Part shown: one piece after another, positions 24,715 to 34,358 of the stretch
Numbering within the stretch: position 1 is the stretch's first letter
Layout of the letters: the number at the start of each line of letters is the position of its first letter
Assembly: GCA_007693745.1 (NCBI GenBank)
Contig: REDA01000036.1
Coordinates: 1-35,482, forward strand
Direction of reading: 5' to 3'
DNA: 35,482 bases
Source of the DNA: Balneolaceae bacterium
Lineage (GTDB): Bacteria; Bacteroidota; Rhodothermia; Balneolales; Balneolaceae
Notes under the pieces: generated by a model
What the model was told of the DNA's origin: nothing
The model's input: only the letters and a program-made list of their open reading frames with translations
Databases searched by the model: none
Position numbers and translations under genes: made by a program

Positions 24715-25713
24715 ATGAATAAACCTATTGATATGCAGGCACTTGGTGCAAAAATTGAAGAAGCAGGCACCTTTATTGACGAACTTTACAGTGAACTTGA
24801 CAAAGTAATTGTGGGGCAGAAGTATATGATCGACAGGCTGCTTATTGGCCTTCTGGCTGACGGCCATGTACTTCTTGAAGGCGTTCCTGGGCTTGCCAAA
24901 ACGCTCACCGTTTCCTCCCTTGCCAAGGCGATCAGCACAAAGTTTCAGAGGATTCAGTTCACTCCGGATCTTCTTCCGGCCGACCTGATCGGTACTCTCA
25001 TCTACAATCAGAAGAACATGGAGTTCAGCGTAAAAAAGGGGCCGATTTTTGCAAATATAGTTCTCGCGGATGAGATCAACCGCTCACCGGCCAAGGTACA
25101 GAGTGCGTTGCTTGAGGCGATGCAGGAGCGACAGGTGACGATCGGGGAAGAAACGTTCTATCTCGACACGCCTTTTCTTGTGCTTGCCACTCAGAATCCG
25201 GTTGAACAGGAAGGCACCTATTCGCTTCCGGAAGCACAGGTGGACCGTTTTATGCTCAAGCTGAAAATCGGTTACCCATCCAGAAGTGAAGAGCTTGAAA
25301 TTATGAGAAAAATGGCAAAAACCGGAAAGAAAGAAGAGGTGAAGCCGGTTGTGGATGCCTCAACCATTTTGAAAGCCCGGTCGGTAATCAATGAGATCTA
25401 CACGGATGAAAAAGTTGAACGGTATATTGTGGATCTGATTTTTGCGACCCGCGAACCGGAACAGTATCAGCTCAGTGATTTGTCGGGTCTGATCTCTTTC
25501 GGGGCTTCCCCAAGGGCATCCATCAACCTGAACCTTGCTGCCAGAGCCCACGCTTTCATGCAGCACAGAGCCTATGTGACTCCCGAAGACGTGCGTTTTA
25601 TCGCAGAAGATGTACTGCGGCACAGAATTATCCCGACCTTTGAAGCGGAAGCAGAAGACATCACTCCTGAAGAGATGATCGGCCGAATTTTGTCGACCGT
25701 ACCTGTTCCCTGA
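24715..25713 (+). CDS. MoxR-family AAA+ ATPase
   Basis: A 332-aa cytoplasmic AAA+ protein. Walker A is GVPGLAKT (56-63), Walker B is IVLADEIN (115-122), followed by RSPAKVQSALLEAMQERQVT, sensor 1 in LATQNPVEQEGTYSLPEAQVDRF, and a C-terminal lid with ASPRASINL. MoxR proteins act as chaperones that help assemble or activate partner complexes, usually with a DUF58/VWA protein encoded next door. Here no such partner follows: rpsA converges from the other side. The start is ATG with AGGCAG upstream. Confidence 0.92.
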   Translation: MNKPIDMQALGAKIEEAGTFIDELYSELDKVIVGQKYMIDRLLIGLLADGHVLLEGVPGLAKTLTVSSLAKAISTKFQRIQFTPDLLPADLIGTLIYNQKNMEFSVKKGPIFANIVLADEINRSPAKVQSALLEAMQERQVTIGEETFYLDTPFLVLATQNPVEQEGTYSLPEAQVDRFMLKLKIGYPSRSEELEIMRKMAKTGKKEEVKPVVDASTILKARSVINEIYTDEKVERYIVDLIFATREPEQYQLSDLSGLISFGASPRASINLNLAARAHAFMQHRAYVTPEDVRFIAEDVLRHRIIPTFEAEAEDITPEEMIGRILSTVPVP

Positions 25714-25742
25714 TTCCATCAGGATTGAAGTACCGGCCCGAT

Positions 25743-25768
25743 CCTGTTGATGCTGCCTTTCAGAGCAG
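25743..25768 (+). repeat. Degenerate CCTATTGATG-TGCCCC-type hairpin repeat
   Basis: The 26 bp start CCTGTTGATGCTGCC and end AGCAG, closely like the copy at 18131-18157, but with a decayed stem. It lies just after moxR, which shows that this short repeat is dispersed. Confidence 0.5.
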
Positions 25769-25821
25769 TTCAAAAGTAATAGAAGAGTTTCTGATTTCTC
25801 ATATTTCCGCCACCAAAACAC

Positions 25822-25855
25822 AAAAAAAAAGGCCTTCGGGTTACGAAGGCCTTTT
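25822..25855 (-). terminator. Rho-independent terminator of the cmk-rpsA unit
   Basis: A perfect 12-bp stem, AAAAGGCCTTCG (25827-25838) and CGAAGGCCTTTT (25844-25855), encloses a five-base loop. Read on the minus strand it is followed by a run of nine T (25830-25822), partly in the stem. It lies 23 bp beyond the rpsA stop. The plus-strand side has only TTTT, so it could also slow transcription from moxR but less well. Confidence 0.92.
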
Positions 25856-25878
25856 GAAAAGAGATCACGTGAGAACGA

Positions 25879-27819
25879 TTACTTTTTACTGCTTTCTTTC
25901 TCAATCGCTGCAAGTTTTTCTGCAAGTCCGGAAACCTCTCCCAAAGTAGGCGTGCCGGTTTCGATGGTCTCTGAAACCTTGGGCGCTGCTTTCTTGCTCT
26001 TCTTCGCTTTTATGACATCTTCATCCTGTTGAGAGATTTCGATGGTTTTACTCTGTTCATCGAACTCAACAACCATTCCCTGAACCTTGTCGCCCTCTTT
26101 GAAAGCTCCTTTGAGGTCTTCTACAGGTTCGGCAAGCTTGTTGGCCGGAAGAAATGCATCCACTCCCAGATCCAGTTTTACAAACATTCCCTTGTCGGTT
26201 ACTTTGGAAACTTCACCCTCGACGGATGAACCCGGCCCGTACTTCTCTGCGTAGGCTTCCCAGGGATTGTTCTCAATCTGCTTGTGTCCGAGAGTAATTC
26301 TGCGGTTGTCAAAATCGATTGCAAGAATCACAATATCGATTTCCTGCCCCTTGTCAACAACTTCATTCGGATGCTCCACTTTCTCTGTCCAGCTCAGGTC
26401 TGATACGTGAATCAGGCCGTCAATTCCCGGCTCAAGTTCCACAAATACACCGAAGTTGGTCAGATTCCTGACAGCTCCCTTGTGCGTAGAACCGATCGGG
26501 TAGCGGTCCATCAGATCCACCCAGGGATCTTTTTCAAGCTGTTTCACACCCAGAGAGATTTTTTTCTCATCTTCATTGATGTTCAGAACCACGCATTCAA
26601 TAATGTCATCTTTCTGAACCAGCTGTGACGGATGCTTGATGTGCTGCGTCCAGCTCATCTCACTGATATGGATCAGCCCTTCCACACCTTTTTCAAGCTC
26701 GATAAAAGCTCCGTAGTCGGCGATGGACACTACACGCCCCTGAACTCGCATCTCTTCAGGATACTTGACGTAGATCTCATCCCACGGATGCGGCTGAAGC
26801 TGCTTGAGGCCGAGAGAGACCCTCTTGGATTTCTCATCGAAGTCGATCACAGCCACATTCATTTTCTGATCCAGCTTCACAATCTCTTCCGGATGCTCCA
26901 CGCGTCCCCATGAAAGGTCTGTGATGTGAAGTAATCCGTCCACACCACCAAGATCGATAAATACACCAAAGTCTGTGATATTTTTAACAATCCCTTCGAG
27001 AACCTGTCCGGCTTCAATGGTTTCCAGAATTTCCTGCCGCTGATCTTCCAGATCCGATTCAATAAGGGCTCTGTGCGATACGACAACATTCTCGGCCTGC
27101 ATGTTCAGTTTTACTACCTGAAACTCCATCGTTTTGCCTACATAGGCATCGAAGTCGCGCACCGGACGAACATCGATCTGTGAACCCGGAAGGAATGCAT
27201 CGATTCCAAACACATCGACAACCATACCTCCTTTGATACGCCGCTGAATATACCCTTCAATCACTTCACCGGTTTCATGCGCCTTCTCGAGGTTATCCCA
27301 GGCTTGCAGAATATCCGCTTTTCTGCGGGAAAGAATCAGCTGGCCTTCACGGTCTTCCACCCTGTCGAGAAACACCTCAACCTCATCACCCGGCTGAAGG
27401 TTTTTGAGAACCTTGGAAGAGAATTCGTTCACAGGAACAATTCCCTCTGATTTGAATCCGATATCTACAATCACATATTTTTCATCGACAGACACCACAA
27501 TACCGGTGACAATCTCTTTCTCTTCGATTCTGCTGAGCGTATTTTCATACATTCCTGCCAGCTGATGGAATTCATCATCCGTATAATCGTCGGAAGCAGC
27601 CTGCAGCTGTGCAAATGTATAGACAGTTCCCTCTACTTCTCCGGTAAATGAGGGGATTTCTGCTTCAGTTTTTTCTTCTTTTGGTATATCCGTTTCAGCT
27701 GTTTCTTCTGCTGCTGTGTTGGCATCTGCCTGCTCCGCAGCAGTTTCCTCCAATTTTGTGTTCTCTGTGATCTCAGTCTCAGATTTCAGTTCGGATTCCT
27801 TGTTTTGTTCTTCAGTCAT
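25879..27819 (-). CDS. rpsA: 30S ribosomal protein S1
   Basis: A 646-aa RNA-binding protein of the small subunit that recruits mRNA. The first about 85 residues are highly acidic (Glu/Thr/Ala rich), an extension typical of Bacteroidota-like S1. S1 repeats follow, recognisable from their EGIVKNITDFGVFIDLGGVDGL-type cores: GIVVSVDEKYVIVDIGFKSEG, GMVVDVFGIDAFLPGS, then DFGVFIDLGGVDGLLHITDLSW, DYGAFIELEKGVEGLIHISEMSW, NFGVFVELEPGIDGLIHVSDLSW and DKGMFVKLDLGVDAFLP. This makes six. The C-terminal tail is lysine-rich then acidic. It follows cmk by 57 bp, the usual cmk-rpsA arrangement, and ends before a strong terminator. Confidence 0.96.
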   Translation of the reverse strand: MTEEQNKESELKSETEITENTKLEETAAEQADANTAAEETAETDIPKEEKTEAEIPSFTGEVEGTVYTFAQLQAASDDYTDDEFHQLAGMYENTLSRIEEKEIVTGIVVSVDEKYVIVDIGFKSEGIVPVNEFSSKVLKNLQPGDEVEVFLDRVEDREGQLILSRRKADILQAWDNLEKAHETGEVIEGYIQRRIKGGMVVDVFGIDAFLPGSQIDVRPVRDFDAYVGKTMEFQVVKLNMQAENVVVSHRALIESDLEDQRQEILETIEAGQVLEGIVKNITDFGVFIDLGGVDGLLHITDLSWGRVEHPEEIVKLDQKMNVAVIDFDEKSKRVSLGLKQLQPHPWDEIYVKYPEEMRVQGRVVSIADYGAFIELEKGVEGLIHISEMSWTQHIKHPSQLVQKDDIIECVVLNINEDEKKISLGVKQLEKDPWVDLMDRYPIGSTHKGAVRNLTNFGVFVELEPGIDGLIHVSDLSWTEKVEHPNEVVDKGQEIDIVILAIDFDNRRITLGHKQIENNPWEAYAEKYGPGSSVEGEVSKVTDKGMFVKLDLGVDAFLPANKLAEPVEDLKGAFKEGDKVQGMVVEFDEQSKTIEISQQDEDVIKAKKSKKAAPKVSETIETGTPTLGEVSGLAEKLAAIEKESSKK

Positions 27820-27876
27820 TTAAGTTACCTGTTCAAACACCAGCCTCCGGCTTTCGGAAGATGGGATTAGTTTAAG

Positions 27877-28566
27877 TTATGATTTCAAGTGTTTTGTAAT
27901 AGCAGTCTTTGAAAAACTGTTCTTTTGTATAATTTCTGACATTTCATTGATCTGTTCGTCAAAGCTTTTTCCGGTTGTGTCGATTACAAGAGCATCCTCC
28001 GGCTGTTTCAGCGGATCCGCAGCTCTGTTGCGATCCATTTCATCACGGCTCGCAAGATTGTCACGAACTTCATCCAGCGTTACATTCTGACCCTTCTCCC
28101 GCATCTCCTTATATCTGCGTCCCGCGCGCTCATCCAGTGAAGCGTCCATGTAAAACTTCAAATCAGCATCCGGGAAAACTGCCGATCCGAGATCCCTCCC
28201 GTCAGCAATATAGACTCCGGTTTTAACCAGATCCCTCATATAACGGTTGATAAATTCACGGACTTCGGGTACTGCAGCAACTCTGCTCACGTGCTGTGCA
28301 ATTTCGCCTGATCTGATCTTCTCTGTAACCTCGCCGCCATTGATAAAAATCCGGAAATTCTCTGCATCGGCTTCCGTTCGGATATCAATGTCTGTCAGCA
28401 ATTCAATGAACTCCTCTCTGCCGGGCCTTCCCTTTTCAAGCCACCTGAGTGTAACCGCCCTGTAAAGAGCTCCGGAATCCAGAAAACGGATGCCGTGCCT
28501 TCGGGCTAACTCTTTTGCGGTAGAACTTTTTCCGGACCCGGCCGGACCATCAATTACTATGATCAT
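27877..28566 (-). CDS. cmk: Cytidylate kinase
   Basis: A 229-aa nucleoside monophosphate kinase converting CMP and dCMP to the diphosphates. The P-loop is DGPAGSGKSS (6-15), followed by RFLDSGALYRAVTLRW, the CMP-binding insert with ISGEIAQHVSRVAAVPEVRE-like residues near 90-110 (here RSGEIAQHVSRVAA), and DGRDLGSAVFPDADLKFYMDA. The NRAADPLKQPEDALVIDTT segment near the C-terminus is also diagnostic. It is the first gene of the cmk-rpsA unit and is divergent from rpsT, sharing a 124-bp spacer. Confidence 0.96.
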   Translation of the reverse strand: MIIVIDGPAGSGKSSTAKELARRHGIRFLDSGALYRAVTLRWLEKGRPGREEFIELLTDIDIRTEADAENFRIFINGGEVTEKIRSGEIAQHVSRVAAVPEVREFINRYMRDLVKTGVYIADGRDLGSAVFPDADLKFYMDASLDERAGRRYKEMREKGQNVTLDEVRDNLASRDEMDRNRAADPLKQPEDALVIDTTGKSFDEQINEMSEIIQKNSFSKTAITKHLKS

Positions 28567-28617
28567 AATGAGAGAACAGCTAAAATAAAATTTTATCCAC
28601 TTACATACAATCCAATC

Positions 28618-28650
28618 TTGTAAGTCAATATTATATACCGTAATTTTTGG
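28618..28650 (+). promoter_or_regulatory. Candidate rpsT promoter (Bacteroidota-like)
   Basis: TTG at 28618-28620 and TAATTTTTG starting at 28641 are about 20 bp apart, resembling the TTTG/TAnnTTTG arrangement of Bacteroidota but with one extra T. An alternative is TATATA at 28633-28638. The rpsT start follows at 28691. Confidence 0.25.
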
Positions 28651-28690
28651 ATCTATCTGAATATGTCTTCAACAAGAAAAATAAAAAGTA

Positions 28691-28942
28691 ATGCCGCAGC
28701 ACAAATCAGCCATTAAAAGGGTTCGACAGAACAAAAAACGCAGAGATCGCAATCGTATTAACCGGTCTCGGATGAGAACAGCCACGAAAAAAGTTTTTTC
28801 TGAAACAGAGAAGGCGAATGCAGAACTTCTGCTTAAGGATGCCGTGAGCCTGATTGATAAACTTTCTGCAAAAGGCATTATCCACAAGAATACAGCAGGA
28901 AGGAAAAAATCCCAGCTCACAACGTACGTGAACAACCTGTAA
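28691..28942 (+). CDS. rpsT: 30S ribosomal protein S20
   Basis: An 83-aa, strongly basic 16S rRNA-binding protein. The N-terminal MPQHKSAIKRVRQNKKRRDRN is the S20 signature, followed by RSRMRTATKKV and, at the C-terminus, KGIIHKNTAGRKKSQLT. Length equals the family norm. The start is ATG in an A-rich context (AATAAAAAGT) without a true Shine-Dalgarno. gpmI begins 12 bp later, so the two are likely co-transcribed. Confidence 0.96.
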   Translation: MPQHKSAIKRVRQNKKRRDRNRINRSRMRTATKKVFSETEKANAELLLKDAVSLIDKLSAKGIIHKNTAGRKKSQLTTYVNNL

Positions 28943-28954
28943 ATTCCTGCCGCT

Positions 28955-30460
28955 TTGTCTAAAGCCCTACTCGTTATTTTAGATGGTTACGGTATCGCCG
29001 ATAACCCCGAAGTAAGCGCCATTGATCAGGCGAATACCCCCTTTTTTGACTCCCTGATCGAGAAATATCCGCATTCCCGGCTCTCAGCCAGCGGTGAGGA
29101 TGTCGGGTTGCCTGACGGACAGTTCGGCAATTCTGAGGTGGGCCACCTCAACATCGGTGCGGGCAGAATCGTCTGGCAGGAGCTTTCAAGAATCAACAAA
29201 TCGATCAGGGAAAGAGACTTTTTTACAAATCCGGTTCTCCTTGAAGCGTTTGATCTGGCTAAAAAGAGAGGCAGAATCCACTTTATGGGGCTCTTCTCGG
29301 ACGGTGGCGTGCACAGCCACAACAACCACCTTTTTGCCCTGATGGAATTTGCACGTGAAACCGGCGTTGAGAACGCCTATGTCCACGCATTTACTGACGG
29401 GCGTGACACTTCTCCACACGGCGGAAAAGCCTACCTCAGGGAGTTTGAAGAGAAAGCAGGTGAAATTGGAAAAGGGACTCTTGCATCGGTGATTGGCCGG
29501 TATTATGCAATGGATCGGGATAACCGTTGGGAGCGAACAGAACTTGCACACAGGCTTCTGACCCTGGGTGAGGGTGATCTGAGTGATGATGCAGCTGCCT
29601 CCTTTTCGAAGAGCTACGAAGAGGGAATTACAGACGAATTTATAAAGCCGATCTGCATCAGGACTGAAAAAGACAGCCGGATCCGCAAGGGAGACGTTGT
29701 TATTTTCTATAATATACGCGGCGACAGGGCACGGCAAATCACCAAAGCTCTTTTTTCAGTCGGTGACCTGCCCTTTGAAACCCCGGATCTTGATCTGCAC
29801 TATGTGACTTTTACTGCATATGACGAGACATTCGACTCATTCGTAAACGTTGCATTTCCTCCTCAAAGGCTCAGGAATACACTGGGTGAATATGTAAGCT
29901 CTCTCGGGTTGCGTCAACTTCGTATCGCAGAAACGGAAAAATATCCTCATGTCACCTACTTTTTCAATGGGGGTGAAGAGACACCGAATAAGCTGGAAGA
30001 CAGAATCATGGTGCCCAGCCCGAAAGTACCCACTTACGATATGCAACCGGAAATGAGCGCTTCCGAAGTAGGAAAAATCGTTACAGACAACCTTTTGCAA
30101 GGCTATGATCTGATGATACTCAATTTTGCCAACCCCGACATGGTAGGACACACCGGGGTGATGGAGGCGGCTGTACGCGCGGTTGAAACCGTAGATCACC
30201 AGCTGAAAATGGTGACCGAAACAGCTGTTCAGAATGGATATGAAGTTCTGATCATCGCCGACCACGGAAATGCTGACTGTATGCTGCAGGAGGACGGAAG
30301 CCCGCATACAGCTCACACCACAGCTCCCGTCCCCGTTGTGCTTGTCAGCAACCGGGAAGCAAGGCTAACTCCGGGTATCCTTGCCGATGTTGCCCCGACA
30401 CTTCTGAAAATGATGGATCTGAAGCAGCCTGATGAGATGACCGGCCGCCCCCTTTTCTGA
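28955..30460 (+). CDS. gpmI: 2,3-bisphosphoglycerate-independent phosphoglycerate mutase
   Basis: A 501-aa metalloenzyme of glycolysis that interconverts 3- and 2-phosphoglycerate with two Mn2+ ions. Catalytic features seen are LLVILDGYG (metal Asp10), the nucleophile Ser60 in GNSEVGHLNIGAGR, FTDGRDTSPHGG, GRYYAMDRDNRWER, NFANPDMVGHTG and IADHGNAD with the second metal site near the C-terminus, and AHTTAPVPVVLV. The start is TTG at 28955, giving MSKALLVILDGYG, the expected N-terminus. There is no ATG that preserves Asp10. The gene lies directly after rpsT. Confidence 0.96.
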   Translation: MSKALLVILDGYGIADNPEVSAIDQANTPFFDSLIEKYPHSRLSASGEDVGLPDGQFGNSEVGHLNIGAGRIVWQELSRINKSIRERDFFTNPVLLEAFDLAKKRGRIHFMGLFSDGGVHSHNNHLFALMEFARETGVENAYVHAFTDGRDTSPHGGKAYLREFEEKAGEIGKGTLASVIGRYYAMDRDNRWERTELAHRLLTLGEGDLSDDAAASFSKSYEEGITDEFIKPICIRTEKDSRIRKGDVVIFYNIRGDRARQITKALFSVGDLPFETPDLDLHYVTFTAYDETFDSFVNVAFPPQRLRNTLGEYVSSLGLRQLRIAETEKYPHVTYFFNGGEETPNKLEDRIMVPSPKVPTYDMQPEMSASEVGKIVTDNLLQGYDLMILNFANPDMVGHTGVMEAAVRAVETVDHQLKMVTETAVQNGYEVLIIADHGNADCMLQEDGSPHTAHTTAPVPVVLVSNREARLTPGILADVAPTLLKMMDLKQPDEMTGRPLF

Positions 30461-30611
30461 TACAAATCATTCAGATTTCTTCTATCTTACAGGAATGTGT
30501 GAATATTCTTGCATTTACATTCACACCATACTACTTTCGTGATTGAATGAACTAAAAAAAAGGTTCAGGCGTTACGATAAAAAATTAAATAGAATTGATT
30601 CTGGTTTGGGT

Positions 30612-33179
30612 ATGGAGGGTAATTTTTCAAGCAAAGTACGAGACGTTATTCAGTTTAGTCGTGAAGAAGCGCTGCGCCTTGGTCATGATTACATAGGCAC
30701 CGAGCATTTAATACTGGGTATCGTCCGGCTCGGAGACGGTGTGGCCATACGAATTCTTAAAAATCTGAACTGTGATCTCTTCAAACTGAAGAAAACAATT
30801 GAAGACACAGTAAGGGGTACCGGAGGAACCGTTACCGTTGGAAATATTCCCCTTACCAAACAGGCGGAAAAAGTTCTCAGGATTACCTACCTGGAAGCAA
30901 AACTTTATAAAAGCGATACAATTGGTACTGAACACCTGCTTCTCTCTCTGCTGCGTGACGAAGAGAATATTGCAGCGCAGATACTTCAGCAGTTTAACAT
31001 TACCTATGACGCGGTTCGGGAAGAACTGGATATGATTATTTCCGGCAATACCCGGGATATTGACAGAAATGAACCCAGAACCGTCTCATCAGCAGCAGCT
31101 CCAAAGAATCCGCAAACACCTGGAAGTTCAAGAGAAAAGAAAATGGAAAAATCTAAAACTCCTGTCCTTGATAATTTTGGAAGAGATCTGACCCAGCTCG
31201 CAGAGGATGGCAAGCTGGATCCGATTATCGGTCGTGATAAGGAAATTGAGCGCGTAGCTCAGGTACTGAGCAGACGGAAAAAGAATAATCCGGTTCTGAT
31301 CGGAGAGCCCGGCGTGGGTAAAACCGCGATCGCAGAGGGTCTCGCTACAAGAATTATGGAGCGTAAGGTATCCAGGGTGCTCTATGACAAACGCGTGATT
31401 GCCTTGGATCTGGCGGCGCTGGTTGCCGGTACAAAATACAGAGGACAGTTTGAAGAGCGGATGAAGGCGGTTATGGGTGAGCTGGAGAAAACAGATAATG
31501 TGATTCTGTTTATTGATGAGCTGCACACGATTGTGGGTGCCGGCGGCGCCAGTGGCTCCCTGGACGCATCAAATATGCTGAAACCGGCTCTTGCACGCGG
31601 AGAAATTCAGGCAATCGGTGCAACTACTCTCAATGAATACCGGCAGTATATCGAAAAGGATGGAGCGCTTGAAAGAAGATTCCAGAAGATCATGGTGGAG
31701 CCTACATCCATCGATGAAACCCTGGAAATCCTAAACCAGATCAAAGGAAAATATGAGAAGCATCACAGTGTCCGATACACCCCGGAAGCGATTGATGCAT
31801 GCGTGAAACTGACCGAAAGATACGTTACGGATCACTTTCTCCCGGATAAGGCCATTGATGCGCTCGATGAAGTGGGAGCAAGAGTCCATCTCGCAAATAT
31901 TACCGTACCCGATCATATCATCCATCTCGAAGAGGAGATTGAAAAAACAGGTATCGAAAAGAATACGATGGTGAAAAAGCAGCGTTTTGAGGAAGCTGCA
32001 CGTCTTCGTGACACAGAAAAGCGCCTGATGGATGAATTGGAACAGGCTCAGAAGAAGTGGGAACTCGAATCAGAGCATATCGTTTTTGATGTTGAAGAGG
32101 AAGATGTCGCATCTGTTGTGGCCATGATGAGCGGAGTGCCCGTGAATAAGATTAGTCAGAAGGAAGGTGCCAAGCTTCTGAAAATGCAGGAAGAGCTTAA
32201 GGAGAAAATTGTAGGTCAGGATGAAGCGATCATCAAACTGACCAAGGCCATTCAGCGAACCCGTGCCGGGCTGAAGGATCCATCCAGGCCGATCGGTTCT
32301 TTTATTTTTCTTGGCCCTACAGGGGTAGGAAAAACAGAGATGGCCAAGGTTCTCGCACGGTATCTCTTCGATAAGGATGAAGCACTGATCCGGATCGACA
32401 TGAGTGAATACATGGAAAAATTCAGTGTCTCCCGGCTTGTCGGCGCTCCCCCGGGATATGTGGGCTACGAGGAAGGCGGAATACTTACCGAAAAAGTACG
32501 ACGCAAGCCCTACAGTGTTGTACTGCTCGATGAAATCGAAAAAGCGCACCCGGATGTCTTTAACATCCTGCTTCAGGTGCTGGATGATGGCATATTAACC
32601 GACAGCCTCGGGCGGAAAGTTGATTTCCGTAATACGATTATCATCATGACATCAAATATCGGGGCACGTGATATCCGGAATATGGGCAAGGGAATCGGAT
32701 TCTCCTCGGATGAATCGGATTTTGACTACGCCAAAATGAAGTCAACCATTCAGGACGCCCTGAAAAAAGTGTTTAATCCGGAATTTCTAAACCGGATTGA
32801 CGATGTGCTTACCTTCAAGCCTCTCGAGAAGAAGGACATCTATCAAATTATTGATATTCTTTCAGATGAGCTTTTTAACAGAATACGGAATCTTGGGTAT
32901 GAACTGGAAATGTCGAAGGGAGCGAAAGAGTTTATCTCTGATAAAGGCTTCGATCCCAAGTTTGGCGCACGTCCGCTGAAAAGAGCCATCCAGAAGTATA
33001 TTGAAGATCCCCTGGCAGAGGAACTTCTCGGTGTGGAACATGCTGAGGGCTCTCTGATCCGTATTAAGATGAACAAATCGCGCGACGGACTCGACTTCAT
33101 GTGGCAGGATCCGGAATCGAAATCCGAAAATGCATCGGACTCTCCCTCCGAATCGGAGGAAAAAGAGGCCGAGGCATGA
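30612..33179 (+). CDS. clpC: ATP-dependent Clp protease ATP-binding subunit ClpC
   Basis: An 855-aa Hsp100 unfoldase that feeds ClpP. Order of domains: Clp N-domain repeats (about 5-145), a linker, AAA-1 with GEPGVGKT (about 231-238) and [10 protein letters not shown], a UVR-containing middle domain with [18 protein letters not shown], and AAA-2 with GPTGVGKT (about 568) and [23 protein letters not shown] carries the IGF-type loop that contacts ClpP. The middle domain marks it as ClpC rather than ClpA or ClpB. I start at ATG 30612 because [14 protein letters not shown] is the usual beginning in Bacteroidota-like ClpC. An in-frame TTG at 30543 would add 23 basic residues unlike the family. The stop is directly next to that of the convergent gene. 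Confidence 0.95.
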   Translation: MEGNFSSKVRDVIQFSREEALRLGHDYIGTEHLILGIVRLGDGVAIRILKNLNCDLFKLKKTIEDTVRGTGGTVTVGNIPLTKQAEKVLRITYLEAKLYKSDTIGTEHLLLSLLRDEENIAAQILQQFNITYDAVREELDMIISGNTRDIDRNEPRTVSSAAAPKNPQTPGSSREKKMEKSKTPVLDNFGRDLTQLAEDGKLDPIIGRDKEIERVAQVLSRRKKNNPVLIGEPGVGKTAIAEGLATRIMERKVSRVLYDKRVIALDLAALVAGTKYRGQFEERMKAVMGELEKTDNVILFIDELHTIVGAGGASGSLDASNMLKPALARGEIQAIGATTLNEYRQYIEKDGALERRFQKIMVEPTSIDETLEILNQIKGKYEKHHSVRYTPEAIDACVKLTERYVTDHFLPDKAIDALDEVGARVHLANITVPDHIIHLEEEIEKTGIEKNTMVKKQRFEEAARLRDTEKRLMDELEQAQKKWELESEHIVFDVEEEDVASVVAMMSGVPVNKISQKEGAKLLKMQEELKEKIVGQDEAIIKLTKAIQRTRAGLKDPSRPIGSFIFLGPTGVGKTEMAKVLARYLFDKDEALIRIDMSEYMEKFSVSRLVGAPPGYVGYEEGGILTEKVRRKPYSVVLLDEIEKAHPDVFNILLQVLDDGILTDSLGRKVDFRNTIIIMTSNIGARDIRNMGKGIGFSSDESDFDYAKMKSTIQDALKKVFNPEFLNRIDDVLTFKPLEKKDIYQIIDILSDELFNRIRNLGYELEMSKGAKEFISDKGFDPKFGARPLKRAIQKYIEDPLAEELLGVEHAEGSLIRIKMNKSRDGLDFMWQDPESKSENASDSPSESEEKEAEA

Positions 33180-34283
33180 TCAGAAGGTGATCACTGCTTC
33201 CAGTTTTTTATTTAGTCCGGACACGACAAATGTACTCTCTGCGGTGCGCTTGATGGAAATATCAGGAGCACTCAGCAGAGAGAGGCTCTGACGGATATCT
33301 TCTCTACGGATCTGTCGTTGTCCCAGATGAACCGCGGTGAGAACCGGAGCAGCAATGGATCTGCCTCTCACGGTTCCTCCAAGTGCAACGATCAGCTCAT
33401 CCTCAGGTGAATAGATCGCTTTGATAAGTGTGGTTCGTGAAGAAGCACTCCCGAGCAACTCTCCGGTTACGGTTTGATACACCTGTACCCTTCCCGAAGT
33501 GTAGAGAGTCAGATAGCGGCCATCCCCGGTGAGCGAAGCTCCGGTCAGTGCATCCTCACTCACCCTGGTGTAGAGTTCATTTCCAAAGCGGTCAAAAAGA
33601 TGAACCCTGTCCCCGCTCCCTCCGGTTGTGATTACTGTTATAAAACTGCCGTTCTCTGAAACCTCCGCAATTTTGATCTCTTCATCTACACTCTCAAAAA
33701 AGAAATGCAGGTTCTGGTCATCACCTGCGATGGCCGCTCTCGATCCCGTACCGTCAGGTTTCAAAATGACAGGGTTATAGAGCACCACACTTGTCCCGGC
33801 CTTGTCGGAAGCCAGCCTGGATTCTCTCTCTCCCTGTGCACTGCCCGAACTGTTTGAAACTGAATAGAGCAGAGAGCCATCTGCACTGAAAAAACTGAAA
33901 TTCGCAACATTGTCTCTCACAACGGTCCGACCGTCATCAAAAGAGTAAATTTCCAGCGTTTGATCATCCGGACGAAAAAACTCGAGCGGGTTAAAAGCAA
34001 TTTCTCTTGCATTGCTGTCGGCGGTTCTCAGCCCAAAACCATCCCTGCTGTCAATGAAAGCGATAAAATAGCCGGAAGGTGAAACCGCCCAGCCAAGAGG
34101 TTGCATCAAGCTGAGTTCACCAAACCGAACCTGCCTCCCATCAAGCGTAAGGATTGTCCCATTTACCGGAAAGGTCTGCTGATTATGAGATTCATGTTCA
34201 GAGTGCACATGAACCGCTATTTGCCGTGCATGGACTGTCTGACAGGACAGTAACAGCGTGAGTAAGAACAGAATCACTTTCAT
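33180..34283 (-). CDS. Putative secreted lipoprotein with beta-propeller-like repeats, function unknown
   Basis: A 367-aa protein with an N-terminal export signal (hydrophobic 3-13) ending in LLSC, which could be a lipobox with Cys14. After a His-rich stretch (HVHSEHESHNQQ) the chain shows repeated beta units such as GWAVSPSGYFIAFIDSRDGFGLR, FSFFSADGSLLYSVSNSSG, GASLTGDGRYLTLYTSGRVQVYQ and AIYSPEDELIVALGG, as in WD40-like propellers. No catalytic motif was recognised. Its stop codon abuts the clpC stop with no base between, and it is divergent from the glycosyltransferase gene (75 bp). Confidence 0.75.
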   Translation of the reverse strand: MKVILFLLTLLLSCQTVHARQIAVHVHSEHESHNQQTFPVNGTILTLDGRQVRFGELSLMQPLGWAVSPSGYFIAFIDSRDGFGLRTADSNAREIAFNPLEFFRPDDQTLEIYSFDDGRTVVRDNVANFSFFSADGSLLYSVSNSSGSAQGERESRLASDKAGTSVVLYNPVILKPDGTGSRAAIAGDDQNLHFFFESVDEEIKIAEVSENGSFITVITTGGSGDRVHLFDRFGNELYTRVSEDALTGASLTGDGRYLTLYTSGRVQVYQTVTGELLGSASSRTTLIKAIYSPEDELIVALGGTVRGRSIAAPVLTAVHLGQRQIRREDIRQSLSLLSAPDISIKRTAESTFVVSGLNKKLEAVITF

Positions 34284-34358
34284 AAAGAGTATAAATTAGT
34301 TTTATATTCGGTTGCTGGTATATCGTAAAGAACGAGAATTTTTTCATGAATTGCACAG

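Noticed and set aside
30497-30526. GTGTGAAT / ATTCACAC hairpin between gpmI and clpC as a terminator
   Set aside because: The 8-bp stem has a long 14-base loop and no T-run on either strand, so I do not call it a terminator.
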